A stretch of 44,802 nt of DNA, from assembly GCA_043797305.1 (NCBI GenBank), contig JAZDPW010000017.1, positions 1-44,802 of the forward strand, read 5' to 3'. The position numbers and the translations under genes were made by a program. Position 1 is the first letter of the stretch. Every line of letters begins with the position of its first letter. The stretch is from CAZGHF01 sp043797305 (GTDB lineage: Bacteria > Patescibacteriota > Minisyncoccia > UBA6257 > GWB1-50-10). Of the stretch, positions 1-6,363 are shown in pieces. The notes beneath the pieces are model-generated. The model was not told the DNA's origin. It saw only the letters and a list, made by a program, of their open reading frames with translations, and ran no database searches.

Positions 1-705
1 CATGCTTAGCCCCGATAAATTTTCGGCGCAATCATCCTCGAATAGTGAGTTGTTACACACTCTTTAAAGGATGGCTACCTCTAAGCCAACCTCCTACCTG
101 TTTATGGATAATCACTGCCTTTTACACTTAGCATGCACTTAGGGACCTTAGACGGCGATCTGGGCTTTTTCCCTCGCGACCATGGAGCTTAGCCCCCACA
201 GTCTGACTCTTGAACTTTTAACTTTCTGGCATTCGGAGTTTGATAGATGCGACGAGCTTTCGCCCTATTCGTATCTTCCAGTGCTCTACCTCCAAAAAGA
301 AACATTCAAGGCTAGTCCGAAAACTATTTCGGAGAGAACCAGCTATTACCAGGCTCGATTAGCTTTTCACTCCTTACCCCAGCTCATCCGAGAGCGTTGC
401 ACGACTCACCGGTGCGGACCTCCCCCCGATTTTACTCGGGGTTCATCCTGGCCAGGGCAAGCTCGTCTGGTTTCGGGTCTTATCCACGCGACTTGCCAAT
501 GCGTAGCATCGGCATACGCGCTATTAACACTCGCTTTCGCTACGGCTCCTCCGCCTAAGCGGATTAACCTTGCCACGTAGATAAACTCGTTGGCTCATTC
601 TTCAATAGGCACACAGTCACCCTTACCTGCTTGCGCAGGCAAACGGGCTCCTGCTCTTTGTAAGTAGATGGTTTCAGGTACTATTTCACCGCCCTAACCG
701 GGCTG

Positions 706-747
<42 letters not shown>

Positions 748-920
748 TTTATGTATTTAGCCTTAGGAGATAGTACTCCCGGATTCCCGCGAGGTTAGTT
801 GGCCTCGCGGTACTTAAGAAAAAAACGAGAAAGTCCATTCGTTTTCGTATACAGGACTATCACCTGCTCTGGTCCCGCTTTCCAGCGGATTCTACTAACA
901 AATGGATTTGTAACTTTCCC

Positions 921-1004
921 CTTAAGTTTAAAGTCCCGACGCACCTATTAAAAATAAATAGGAGAGTCGGGATCCCGACTTTACGTCGGGACTTCAAACT
1001 TAAG
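921..1004 (-). other. Structured insertion B in 23S rRNA
   Basis: Arms 921-940 and 985-1004 are nearly perfect inverted repeats (CTTAAGTTTGAAGTCCCGAC against its complement, one mismatch), giving a stem of about 20 bp. Inside are two smaller hairpins: CCTATT/AATAGG at 944-961 and the palindrome AGTCGGGATCCCGACT at 965-980. Typical 23S sequence resumes on both sides. It may remain as an expansion segment or be cut out like an intervening sequence. No open reading frame with recognisable endonuclease motifs is present. Confidence 0.7.
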
Positions 1005-1028
1005 GATTGTTTATATCTTTCAACCCCC

Positions 1029-1130
1029 CTCGCGCTCCGCGCGAGAACAAATGACAAATAACTTATGACAAATAACAACGAGGTTATAAGTCATTAGTCA
1101 TCGGTCATCAGTCCTTGTGCGAAGCATAAG
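1029..1130 (-). other. Insertion A in 23S rRNA with heptamer repeats
   Basis: This insert lies between the conserved AAACC and GGGGTT strands of a 23S hairpin. It holds two runs of degenerate 7-nt repeats (1047-1073 of the ACAAATA type, 1083-1112 of the TCATYRG type) and a GC-rich hairpin CTCGCGC/GCGCGAG near 1031-1045. The same period-7 repeat style occurs in intergenic DNA elsewhere in the window, so the insert may come from that repeat family. Confidence 0.6.
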
Positions 1131-1456
1131 AGGTTTAGGCTCTTCCGTTTTCGCTCGCCGCTACTTGCGGAATAAACGTTTGTTCTTCTTTCCTCCAGTT
1201 ACTGAGATGTTTCACTTCACTGGGTGCGCTCTCCGGCATCAAGTGCCGAAGCGACCGAGGTTTGCTCGGCCAGGTTTCCCCATTCGGAGATCTCCGGATC
1301 GAAGGTTGCTACACACCTCCCCGAAGCTTATCGCAGCTACGCCACGTCCTTCATCGCCATAAAGTGCCAAGGCATCCACCATCTACACTTAGTATTGCTA
1401 ATTTCTAGCTCACAAAACTGACTTCTTGTTGATACTCACCTTCGGTTCGTAACGCC

Positions 1457-1493
1457 ACTGATTTACGCTGATAAAACTGATTTATGCTGATAA
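1457..1493. repeat. Two tandem 18-nt copies, period 19, in 23S leader
   Basis: ACTGATTTACGCTGATAA at 1457-1474 is repeated with one change at 1476-1493. It lies in the transcribed leader between the 23S promoter and the mature 5' end. Function is unknown; a role in pre-rRNA folding is possible. Confidence 0.6.
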
Positions 1494-1562
1494 CGTTAAC
1501 GTATCCGTATTAATCAGCTAAAATCCGCATTGATCGGTGTCTTAGCGAAACGAAGTTGAGCC

Positions 1563-1578
1563 TAAGTTTTCAAATAGC
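1563..1578 (-). promoter_or_regulatory. BoxA-like antitermination element
   Basis: The minus strand reads GCGCTATTTGAAAACTTA, close to the TTCTTTGAAAACT boxA of low-GC Gram-positive rRNA operons. Its place between promoter and 23S, after a terminator-like hairpin, suits NusB/NusA-dependent rRNA antitermination. nusB itself is in this window. The assignment rests on similarity recalled from known boxA sequences. Confidence 0.45.
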
Positions 1579-1587
1579 GCAAAGATG

Positions 1588-1640
1588 AAATAAAAATCCG
1601 CCGAGCTCGGCGGATACCTGCAAGCGGCTGAAAAAGACGC
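1588..1640 (-). terminator. Terminator-like hairpin in the 23S leader (possible attenuator)
   Basis: The perfect palindrome ATCCGCCGAGCTCGGCGGAT (1596-1615) is followed on the minus strand by TTTTATTT, the form of an intrinsic terminator. Just upstream, ATACCTGAGCG pairs with CGCT..CAGGTAT in a second hairpin. Further upstream, GGCGGA (in TTTTGGCGGACA) could pair with the TCCGCC arm of the terminator, an antiterminator-like alternative. It lies after the 23S promoter and before the boxA-like element. Confidence 0.5.
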
Positions 1641-1697
1641 TCAGGTATTAGTGTCCGCCAAAAGATATGTGATTTTTATGCTCATTCTGTAAGTTAG

Positions 1698-1727
1698 ATT
1701 ATAGGGCGGGAAGCCAAAACCTGTCAA
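1698..1727 (-). promoter_or_regulatory. Consensus sigma-70-type promoter for 23S rRNA
   Basis: On the minus strand TTGACA (1722-1727) and TATAAT (1698-1703) are both perfect consensus hexamers with an 18-bp spacer. Transcription would start near 1690 and run left through a ~290-nt leader into 23S. Its presence between pcm and 23S argues that 23S is expressed apart from any 16S gene. Confidence 0.8.
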
Positions 1728-1744
1728 GTCGTTTATCCACACGG

Positions 1745-2380
1745 CTAGCCCCCTATCAAGGGTACGAAAGCAAAGCCAAAATACTCCTTTTTTTCAAAAC
1801 GGTCCTGATCTATCTTGCGGAGCATAACGATGCTTGAAGAAACCGGGGCGACGATTCGACCGCCGATCTTCAGCTGACTTTTCCAAGCCCGGGGAATCCG
1901 GCTGGCCGCGGCCGCCGCGATGATTTTGTCATAAGGCGCTTCGTCTTTGTAGCCGTTTACGCCGTTTCCCTGAATAATCTTAACTATCCCCTTTTCCGTA
2001 AAGCCGTATTTGGAAACGTTCGCCTCGGCCACTTCTTTCAATTCTTGGATTCTCTCGATGGCTATCACCTTTCCTCCGCCGTCCGGCGGGTCGCCCACGA
2101 TTTCGGCAAGCAATGCCGCCGTCCAGCCGCTGCCGGCGCCGATGTCCAGAATTTTCTCCCCCTCCTTCGGTTCCAGAAGTTCAAGCATGAAAGCGACGGT
2201 GAGGGGCTGGGAAATAGTCTGACCTTCACCGATGGGCAAGGGAGCGTTTACGTAAGCCGTTGGCACATGTTCGGGGAGCACGAAATCGGCCCGGTCGATT
2301 TTGCGGAAAGCCTCGATAATGGGCGGCGTTTTTAAATAGCCGTCGCGAATCAAGTCGTCAATAAGCTTGTCTTTGGTCAT
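1745..2380 (-). CDS. pcm: Protein-L-isoaspartate O-methyltransferase
   Basis: A 211-aa PIMT-family enzyme, which uses S-adenosylmethionine to methylate L-isoaspartyl residues so that damaged proteins can be repaired in the cytosol. The family motif GEGQTISQPLTVAFML is at about residues 52-67 and the SAM-binding loop LDIGAGSGWTAALLAE follows at about 78-93. Length fits the family (~210 aa). The start overlaps the ddl stop by 4 nt (ATGA), so the two genes are probably translationally coupled. The 23S promoter begins just after its stop codon. Confidence 0.93.
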   Translation of the reverse strand: MTKDKLIDDLIRDGYLKTPPIIEAFRKIDRADFVLPEHVPTAYVNAPLPIGEGQTISQPLTVAFMLELLEPKEGEKILDIGAGSGWTAALLAEIVGDPPDGGGKVIAIERIQELKEVAEANVSKYGFTEKGIVKIIQGNGVNGYKDEAPYDKIIAAAAASRIPRAWKSQLKIGGRIVAPVSSSIVMLRKIDQDRFEKKEYFGFAFVPLIGG

Positions 2381-3351
2381 TTCAAGAACGCGGCGTGAAT
2401 CAGCCGGTCAATAAGTTCGGAAAAAGTTATACCGCTTGCCGCCGCCGCTTTGGGTATCAAACTTTGAGCTGTAAGACCCGGGATGGTATTCGATTCCAGC
2501 ACGAAGAGTTCGCCGTTTTTATCAAGAATCATGTCAACGCGGGAGAAACCGCGCGAGCCCAAAACGCGGTGAACCCGGAGGGCCGTATCCCTTATTTTTT
2601 TCACGATGCCATCCGGCAAATTCCGGGGCGGTGTGACTTCATCCGAACCGCCCTCTTCGTATTTCGCCCGGTAATCGAAAAAGCGGCTGACCCGCGGAAC
2701 GATTTCCGTGGGCAGAAGAGCGAATTCCGTTCCCGGCGTGCCGCGGTCCAAAACACCGCAGGTAACTTCCCTCCCCCGGATGAATTCCTGAATTATTGCT
2801 TCGCGGGACACATTAAAGGCCTCCACAAAAGCGTTGGTTAGCTGGTCTTCATTCAAAACAATCGTTACTCCCACGCTTGAGCCGTTACTATTTGGTTTAA
2901 CTACGATCGGATAGCCGAGGTAATGTTTGATTTTTTGGATAATCACTGAAGGCTCGTTTTGCCACTCGGATTTTGTGACTAAAAAGTCGAGCGGGACGTT
3001 CACGCCCGCTTCCCGAAGATAGCGGCTAGTCAAAAATTTGTTCATCGTAAGAGCGCTTTCTCTCGCGCCCGAACCGGTATAAGGAATTCCTTCGCTCTCC
3101 AAAATTTCCTGAACCGTTCCGTCTTCGCCGTAAGGGCCGTGGAGGGCAATGAAAGCGACATCGGCGTGGTTTTTTAGTTTTCGGACCGGTATCTCCCACT
3201 CGCCCGTTTTCGCGATAAGAACCCGGAGGGGTTCATAATGCCGGGGCAAGTATTTCAAAACCTGCTCGCCGCTTTTTAAAGAAACTTCATGCTCGGCTGA
3301 AGGCCCGCCCAAGAGCACCGCCACCCGAAGTTTTTTGTGAGAGTGAAACAT
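2377..3351 (-). CDS. ddl: D-alanine--D-alanine ligase
   Basis: A 324-aa ATP-grasp enzyme that joins two D-alanines with ATP to make the dipeptide of peptidoglycan stem peptides. Visible motifs are the N-terminal VLLGGPSAEHEVSL, ALHGPYGEDGTVQ, the ATP-grasp segment PIVVKPNSNGSSVGV and the C-terminal ESNTIPGLTAQSLIPKAA with the metal-binding E and N. It is first in a two-gene unit with pcm. AAGGTAAGAAG before the ATG could act as ribosome binding site. It indicates that the organism makes a peptidoglycan wall. Confidence 0.95.
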   Translation of the reverse strand: MFHSHKKLRVAVLLGGPSAEHEVSLKSGEQVLKYLPRHYEPLRVLIAKTGEWEIPVRKLKNHADVAFIALHGPYGEDGTVQEILESEGIPYTGSGARESALTMNKFLTSRYLREAGVNVPLDFLVTKSEWQNEPSVIIQKIKHYLGYPIVVKPNSNGSSVGVTIVLNEDQLTNAFVEAFNVSREAIIQEFIRGREVTCGVLDRGTPGTEFALLPTEIVPRVSRFFDYRAKYEEGGSDEVTPPRNLPDGIVKKIRDTALRVHRVLGSRGFSRVDMILDKNGELFVLESNTIPGLTAQSLIPKAAAASGITFSELIDRLIHAAFLK

Positions 3352-3440
3352 CTTCTTACCTTAAATTTAACACAAGAGATCGTAAAAACGAAAGAGGCCG
3401 CCCAAGCAAAAGACCGCCGGGTATGCCTTAAGTTTTATCA

Positions 3441-3469
3441 TTGACAAGATTATAAATATATTATATTAC
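3441..3469 (+). promoter_or_regulatory. Promoter for the 175-aa gene
   Basis: A consensus -35 TTGACA lies at 3441-3446. With a 17-bp spacer the -10 is TATTAC (3464-3469) in a strongly AT-rich stretch. A ~55-nt leader and the Shine-Dalgarno GGAAGGAG precede the ATG at 3529. Confidence 0.5.
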
Positions 3470-3528
3470 ATAAACTAGAACACCGAATAAGAATTCACGC
3501 GAAAGTCCCGGATAGGAAGGAGCGCAAG

Positions 3529-4056
3529 ATGAAAGAGATGAACCTGAAGGAAAAGTTCATGGGAGACCTCAAGAACATCTTCAATCTTTTCCTCGAGGTG
3601 CTCGCCGAGGACGCACCCGTAAGCCCGGTGGTGGAAGCGGAACTCGCTGAAATCAACCGCCGGCATGTGGTCCGGGTAGGGGCTCTCTGCGACGACTACG
3701 ATGAGCAGTTACAAGTTGTATCCGAAAGGTACGAGGATGAGGCCAGGGCGGTACTCTCTGCGCTCAGAAACAAGCTCGGGGACAACCTCGAAGAATTCGC
3801 CGGAATGTTGCGGCAGGGAGTAGAAGTAGAAACCGCAAAAGCGCGAGCGTTGGAGAAAGCACGCCAGCAACGCAGCGAGGCTCGTGAAGAAGCTGCCCGC
3901 ATCCAGATGGAACTCGACCGTTCTATCGAAGGGTTGAGTCGGGAATGGGCGGCGAAAGCTGAAGTCATTCTCCGCGAAGCTGAGGCGGAGTGCAACCAGC
4001 TGCTTCTCTCCGCCGGACTCGCCGAACTCACCTTCAGGGGTACGGACCCGAACTAA
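3529..4056 (+). CDS. Unknown 175-aa coiled-coil protein
   Basis: I do not recognise this protein. From about residue 40 on it is highly charged, rich in Ala, Glu and Arg, with long heptad-like stretches (for example EKARQQRSEAREEAARIQME), so a largely helical coiled coil is likely. No signal peptide or membrane segment is seen. It is a stand-alone plus-strand gene with its own promoter, a strong Shine-Dalgarno (AGGAAGGAG, 7 nt before ATG) and a terminator. Base composition is GC-rich with codons such as CTC, CGG and AAG, unlike the AAA/GAA-rich neighbours; this resembles the genes at 20310-20696 and 35493-37593 and may mark acquisition or special expression. Confidence 0.75.
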   Translation: MKEMNLKEKFMGDLKNIFNLFLEVLAEDAPVSPVVEAELAEINRRHVVRVGALCDDYDEQLQVVSERYEDEARAVLSALRNKLGDNLEEFAGMLRQGVEVETAKARALEKARQQRSEAREEAARIQMELDRSIEGLSREWAAKAEVILREAEAECNQLLLSAGLAELTFRGTDPN

Positions 4057-4084
4057 CGACGGTCCGCCCCCGAACCAGCGGTAG

Positions 4085-4116
4085 ACGCCCTGCGAAGTTG
4101 TAGGGCGTTGCCTTAT
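4085..4116 (+). terminator. Terminator after the 175-aa gene
   Basis: ACGCCCT (4085-4091) pairs with AGGGCGT (4102-4108) and is followed by TGCCTTATT. A second hairpin CGGACC/GGTCCG (4043-4066) overlaps the stop codon. Confidence 0.55.
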
Positions 4117-4138
4117 TAGATAGTGCGCCGAAACTAGA

Positions 4139-4160
4139 GTGGTATACTTAAGTATACCAC
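4139..4160. promoter_or_regulatory. Perfect 22-bp palindrome over a -35 region, possible operator
   Basis: GTGGTATACTT followed by its exact complement, AAGTATACCAC. The -10 box TATAAT of the next gene is at 4179-4184, so the palindrome covers the -35 position, as a repressor site would. A related palindrome with the same TACTTAAGTA core lies at 10440-10465. Confidence 0.5.
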
Positions 4161-4178
4161 CCAGGCAACGTGGTCATG

Positions 4179-4184
4179 TATAAT
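4179..4184 (+). promoter_or_regulatory. -10 box of the 66-aa gene, 6 nt before ATG
   Basis: TATAAT followed by AAAAAC and then ATG (4191). With a normal -10 to start-site distance, transcription would begin at the start codon, which implies a leaderless mRNA. This decides the start at 4191 over the in-frame ATG at 4176, which overlaps the -10 box. Confidence 0.55.
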
Positions 4185-4190
4185 AAAAAC

Positions 4191-4391
4191 ATGGGGCTAT
4201 CTGAAAAAATTCCCCAATTTGATATTCCTTTCGAGGAAGAAAAAGAGAAAATCCCGAGGGATTCCCAAGGAAGAACCCGCGAAGAGTTTTTTAGAGAGTT
4301 CAAAGACGCCGAACCCTTTGCGCTAGTGAGTCCCGATGATCTTTATTTGACCGGAAAGGGAGAGTGGGTAATCAGAAAGAAAATAGATTAG
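4191..4391 (+). CDS. Small acidic protein of unknown function, 66 aa
   Basis: A short charged protein (begins MGLSEKIPQFDIPF, ends WVIRKKID). No family is recognised, and no Cys, signal peptide or membrane helix is seen. The REEFFREFKDAEPF stretch looks helical. It is a monocistronic plus-strand gene between a terminator and a convergent tRNA-Trp gene, with a -10 box 6 nt upstream and a perfect palindrome over the -35 position. The dedicated promoter-plus-palindrome arrangement supports a real, regulated gene. Confidence 0.6.
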   Translation: MGLSEKIPQFDIPFEEEKEKIPRDSQGRTREEFFREFKDAEPFALVSPDDLYLTGKGEWVIRKKID

Positions 4392-4397
4392 TTCTTG

Positions 4398-4468
4398 CGG
4401 GGGCACTAGGAATCGAACCCAGGTTTGCGGTTTTGGAGACCGCTGTTCTACCACTGAACTATGCCCCC
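4398..4468 (-). tRNA. trnW: tRNA-Trp (CCA)
   Basis: A full cloverleaf on the minus strand: acceptor GGGGGCA/TGCCCCC, T arm GGTTCGATTCC and anticodon loop CTCCAAA, giving anticodon CCA. The discriminator is G and no 3' CCA is encoded. It follows rpmG directly (11 bp). Confidence 0.93.
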
Positions 4469-4479
4469 AACAAAAGAAG

Positions 4480-4650
4480 CTATTTTTTGGCTTCTTTATG
4501 GACCGTGTGTTTCCGGCACCAGTTGCAGAACTTTTTATATTCCAGCTTTCTCTCCACCTGCTTTTTGTTTTTCCGCGTGAAATAATTCACCCGGTTGCAG
4601 GCGGTGCATTTCAAGCGGATTAATTGTTCCTTAACCTTACTTTGAGCCAT
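4480..4650 (-). CDS. rpmG: 50S ribosomal protein L33
   Basis: A 56-aa protein (MAQSKVKEQLIRLKCTACN...) matching bL33, a small zinc-ribbon protein of the large ribosomal subunit near the E site. Both zinc knuckles are present: CTAC at residues 15-18 and CNWC at 42-45. It therefore belongs to the zinc-binding form rather than the Cys-free form. The minus strand upstream reads TATACATAATCGGC before ATG, a possible -10 box very close to the start and no clear Shine-Dalgarno. It is followed by tRNA-Trp, a pairing also common in other bacteria. Confidence 0.92.
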   Translation of the reverse strand: MAQSKVKEQLIRLKCTACNRVNYFTRKNKKQVERKLEYKKFCNWCRKHTVHKEAKK

Positions 4651-4729
4651 GCCGATTATGTATAAATTTTCGAGTCCGTAGACGATGAAAATTTATCTAC
4701 AGAATCGAGCACCCCGCCGAAGGCGTGGG

Positions 4730-4972
4730 TTACAAATTTAATAATCTTTTAAACGCTTCTCCTGACTTATATTTCTTAATTTGCCTCTCTCGGCTTCTTG
4801 CTCCTTCATAGGTATCATACTTCTCTACTCTGACTATTTCAAGAGGTATGTGCTTAACCAAGGATTTTGTCCTACCGCTATTATGATATTTTAATCTCTC
4901 ATCAAGATTATTAGTGTAACCTGTGTAGTATCTGCCAGTCTTCTTAGATTTTAGGATATAAACAAAATACAT
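4730..4972 (-). CDS. GIY-YIG domain endonuclease-like protein (UvrC/URI type)
   Basis: An 80-aa single-domain protein. The GIY-YIG core appears as YFVYILKSKKTGRYYTGYT, with a conserved arginine-containing helix (NNLDERLKYHNSG) and a glutamate-containing segment (SRERQIKKYKS). Small free-standing members of this family are common, and their substrates are mostly unknown. Here it sits in a tRNA array just downstream of the tRNA-Thr(GGU) spacer, and a GC-rich palindrome lies 8 nt before its ATG. No mobile intron is seen around it. Confidence 0.85.
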   Translation of the reverse strand: MYFVYILKSKKTGRYYTGYTNNLDERLKYHNSGRTKSLVKHIPLEIVRVEKYDTYEGARSRERQIKKYKSGEAFKRLLNL

Positions 4973-4980
4973 GTCTGTCG

Positions 4981-4997
4981 CCCCGCCGCAGGCGGGG
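4981..4997. repeat. GC-rich palindrome CCCCGCC-GCA-GGCGGGG, solitary copy
   Basis: A 7-bp stem with a 3-nt loop, identical to the central hairpins of the three tRNA spacer modules (5042-5058, 5233-5249, 5409-5425). It lies directly upstream of the GIY-YIG start codon. Confidence 0.7.
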
Positions 4998-5003
4998 CAC
5001 GAC

Positions 5004-5116
5004 GAAATTATTTGAACAAAGTGAAACTATAATTTCTGTCGCCCCGCCGCAGGCGGGGCACTGAATTTCGCAACAAAAATTTCTGCGTTTTCAACTTGAA
5101 ATTTTTGGCGAAATTC
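5004..5116 (-). repeat. tRNA-spacer module 1 (three hairpins)
   Basis: Stem I is GAAATTAT/ATAATTTC (5004-5011/5029-5036), then the GC palindrome at 5042-5058, then stem III GAATTTCGC/GCGAAATTC (5063-5071/5108-5116) with an extra inner AAAAATTTC/GAAATTTTT stem. The architecture matches modules 2 and 3 although the stem sequences differ. Confidence 0.65.
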
Positions 5117-5119
5117 GTG

Positions 5120-5191
5120 AGCCGGAGGGGAGAATCGAACTCCCGACCTCTTTCTTACCAAGAAAGCGTTCTACCACTGAACTACTCCGGC
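5120..5191 (-). tRNA. trnT: tRNA-Thr (GGU)
   Basis: Minus-strand cloverleaf with acceptor GCCGGAG/CTCCGGC, T arm GGGAGTTCGATTCTCCC and anticodon loop TTGGTAA (anticodon GGT). Discriminator U, with no CCA encoded. It is third in the Tyr-Thr-Thr array. Confidence 0.93.
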
Positions 5192-5193
5192 GC

Positions 5194-5292
5194 GAGAATT
5201 ACCTGACCGAAGTGAAGTTGTAATTCTCCGCGCCCCGCCGCAGGCGGGGCACTGAATTTTGCAACCGCTCGCAAAGCTCGCAGGCAAAATTC
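5194..5292 (-). repeat. tRNA-spacer module 2 (three hairpins)
   Basis: Stem I GAGAATTAC/GTAATTCTC (5194-5202/5220-5228), GC palindrome 5233-5249, stem III GAATTTTGC/GCAAAATTC (5254-5262/5284-5292). It fills the whole gap between the two tRNA-Thr genes and is nearly identical to module 3. Confidence 0.7.
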
Positions 5293-5295
5293 GTG

Positions 5296-5367
5296 AGCCA
5301 CCTCTCGGATTTGAACCGAGGACCTGCTGTTTACAAAACAGCCGCTCTGCCGCTGAGCTAAGGTGGC
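5296..5367 (-). tRNA. trnT: tRNA-Thr (UGU)
   Basis: Minus-strand cloverleaf with acceptor GCCACCT/AGGTGGC, T arm CTCGGTTCAAATCCGAG and anticodon loop TTTGTAA (anticodon TGT). Discriminator U, no CCA encoded. Confidence 0.93.
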
Positions 5368-5369
5368 GC

Positions 5370-5468
5370 GAGGATTACCTGAACGAAGTGAAGTTGTAAT
5401 TCTCCGCGCCCCGCCGCAGGCGGGGCACTGAATTTCGCAACTGCTCGCAAAGCTCGCAGGCAAAATTC
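5370..5468 (-). repeat. tRNA-spacer module 3 (three hairpins)
   Basis: Stem I GAGGATTAC/GTAATTCTC (5370-5378/5396-5404, one G-U), GC palindrome 5409-5425, stem III GAATTTCGC/GCAAAATTC (5430-5438/5460-5468, one mismatch). It fills the gap between tRNA-Tyr and tRNA-Thr(UGU). Confidence 0.7.
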
Positions 5469-5471
5469 GTG

Positions 5472-5555
5472 TGCGCAGGGAGGGATTCGAACCCCCGTAG
5501 GGCGATGCCCGCGTGATTTACAGTCACGTGCGATTGACCACTCCGCCACCTGCGC
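5472..5555 (-). tRNA. trnY: tRNA-Tyr (GUA)
   Basis: A class II tRNA with a long variable arm. Acceptor GCGCAGG/CCTGCGC, anticodon loop CTGTAAA (anticodon GTA), T loop TTCGAAT and discriminator A. No CCA encoded. It begins 2 nt after the stop codon of the upstream 113-aa gene. Confidence 0.93.
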
Positions 5556-5557
5556 AT

Positions 5558-5899
5558 TCAGGCCTCCTCGGCCTCCTCTTTATTCTTATCAGATTCCGCC
5601 TCGGTTATAAAGATCGTCTCCTTTTCCTGCTCGGCTTCCTTTCTCAATCTGCTAAGCTTTTTGTTTATGACGTTATCAAGTTTCAGAACGACTATCCCCG
5701 ACCGGCGGAGGGTTTTCTCGAGATAAAACTTGAATTTCCGGTCGAATCTCTCTAAATAAATCATCGTCCAGTGGGCTTTGAGCGAAGGAATGTTGGTATC
5801 CTTGTCGTCTACCCGCGGCAGAACTCTCGCCACCAGGTACAAGATGGCGCCGAGGCTCACCATTATCAGGATGTTAAGAACGAATTTAAAAATATCCAT
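5558..5899 (-). CDS. Predicted membrane protein with N-terminal anchor, 113 aa
   Basis: I do not recognise this family. One hydrophobic helix (about residues 3-27, FKFVLNILIMVSLGAILYLV) is followed by a basic region (FDRKFKFYLEKTLRRSG) and a charged, probably coiled-coil C-terminus rich in Glu and Lys. This suggests a membrane-anchored protein with a cytoplasmic charged domain. It lies directly downstream of tsf and runs into the tRNA-Tyr array, so it is probably in the rpsB-tsf transcript. Period-7 repeats fill the gap to tsf (5903-5928). Confidence 0.75.
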   Translation of the reverse strand: MDIFKFVLNILIMVSLGAILYLVARVLPRVDDKDTNIPSLKAHWTMIYLERFDRKFKFYLEKTLRRSGIVVLKLDNVINKKLSRLRKEAEQEKETIFITEAESDKNKEEAEEA

Positions 5900-5902
5900 A
5901 AT

Positions 5903-5928
5903 TCACGATTCGTGATTCACAATTCGTA
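5903..5928. repeat. Degenerate heptamer repeats (ATTCACG type)
   Basis: ATTCACG-ATTCGTG-ATTCACA-ATTCGTA, period 7, between the 113-aa gene and tsf, partly overlapping the 3' end of tsf. Confidence 0.6.
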
Positions 5929-6363
5929 TCTACAGAACCTTTCCACTTTTATGTTCTCCCCCACTTTGGCGATGACCGATTTTACGAGCGCCTCGACGCT
6001 CGTTGACTCGTCTTTGATGTAGGGCTGTTTCATGAGCGCCTCCACGTTTTCCGGTTCCATTGCCGCAATCTGCATCGCAATCTCATGAGTCAATTCCTTA
6101 AAAGGTTCGGAACGGGCAACAAAGTCCGTCTCGGTCCGAATTTCCAAAAGTACGCCAACCCGGCCATTGTGAACGAAAGATTCCAAAACGCCGGTTCCGG
6201 TTTTCCGTTCGCCTTTCTTCTCGGCAATCGCCACTCCCCGTTCTTTTATGATTTCAACCGCTCTGTCAAAATCCCCTTCAGCTTCGCTTAACGCCCTCTT
6301 ACAATCCATCACGCCAGCGCCGGTAACCTCTCTCAATTTGCTGACACTCTCATTCATTTTCAT
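5917..6363 (-). CDS. tsf: Translation elongation factor Ts (short form)
   Basis: A 148-aa EF-Ts, which recycles EF-Tu by exchanging GDP for GTP. The N-terminal UBA-like part (KLREVTGAGVMDCKRALSEAEGDFDRAVEIIKERG, interrupted here only by quoting) and the TDFVAR core motif near residue 80 (EIRTETDFVARSEPF) are clear. It is much shorter than the E. coli protein (283 aa) and has a single core subdomain, as in other small-genome bacteria. Its start overlaps the rpsB end by 14 nt. ATG at 6363 or 6357 are both possible. Partner of rpsB in the classic rpsB-tsf unit. Confidence 0.93.
   Translation of the reverse strand: MKMNESVSKLREVTGAGVMDCKRALSEAEGDFDRAVEIIKERGVAIAEKKGERKTGTGVLESFVHNGRVGVLLEIRTETDFVARSEPFKELTHEIAMQIAAMEPENVEALMKQPYIKDESTSVEALVKSVIAKVGENIKVERFCRYEL

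Noticed and set aside
860..1078. A homing endonuclease or group I intron in the 23S insert
   Set aside because: The only ORF there has no LAGLIDADG, GIY-YIG or HNH motif, and no intron core was seen; the inserts look like simple hairpins and repeats.
5004..5468. CRISPR array in the repeated tRNA spacers
   Set aside because: Repeats are ~100 bp with tRNA genes between them, not short repeats with unique spacers, and no cas genes are present.
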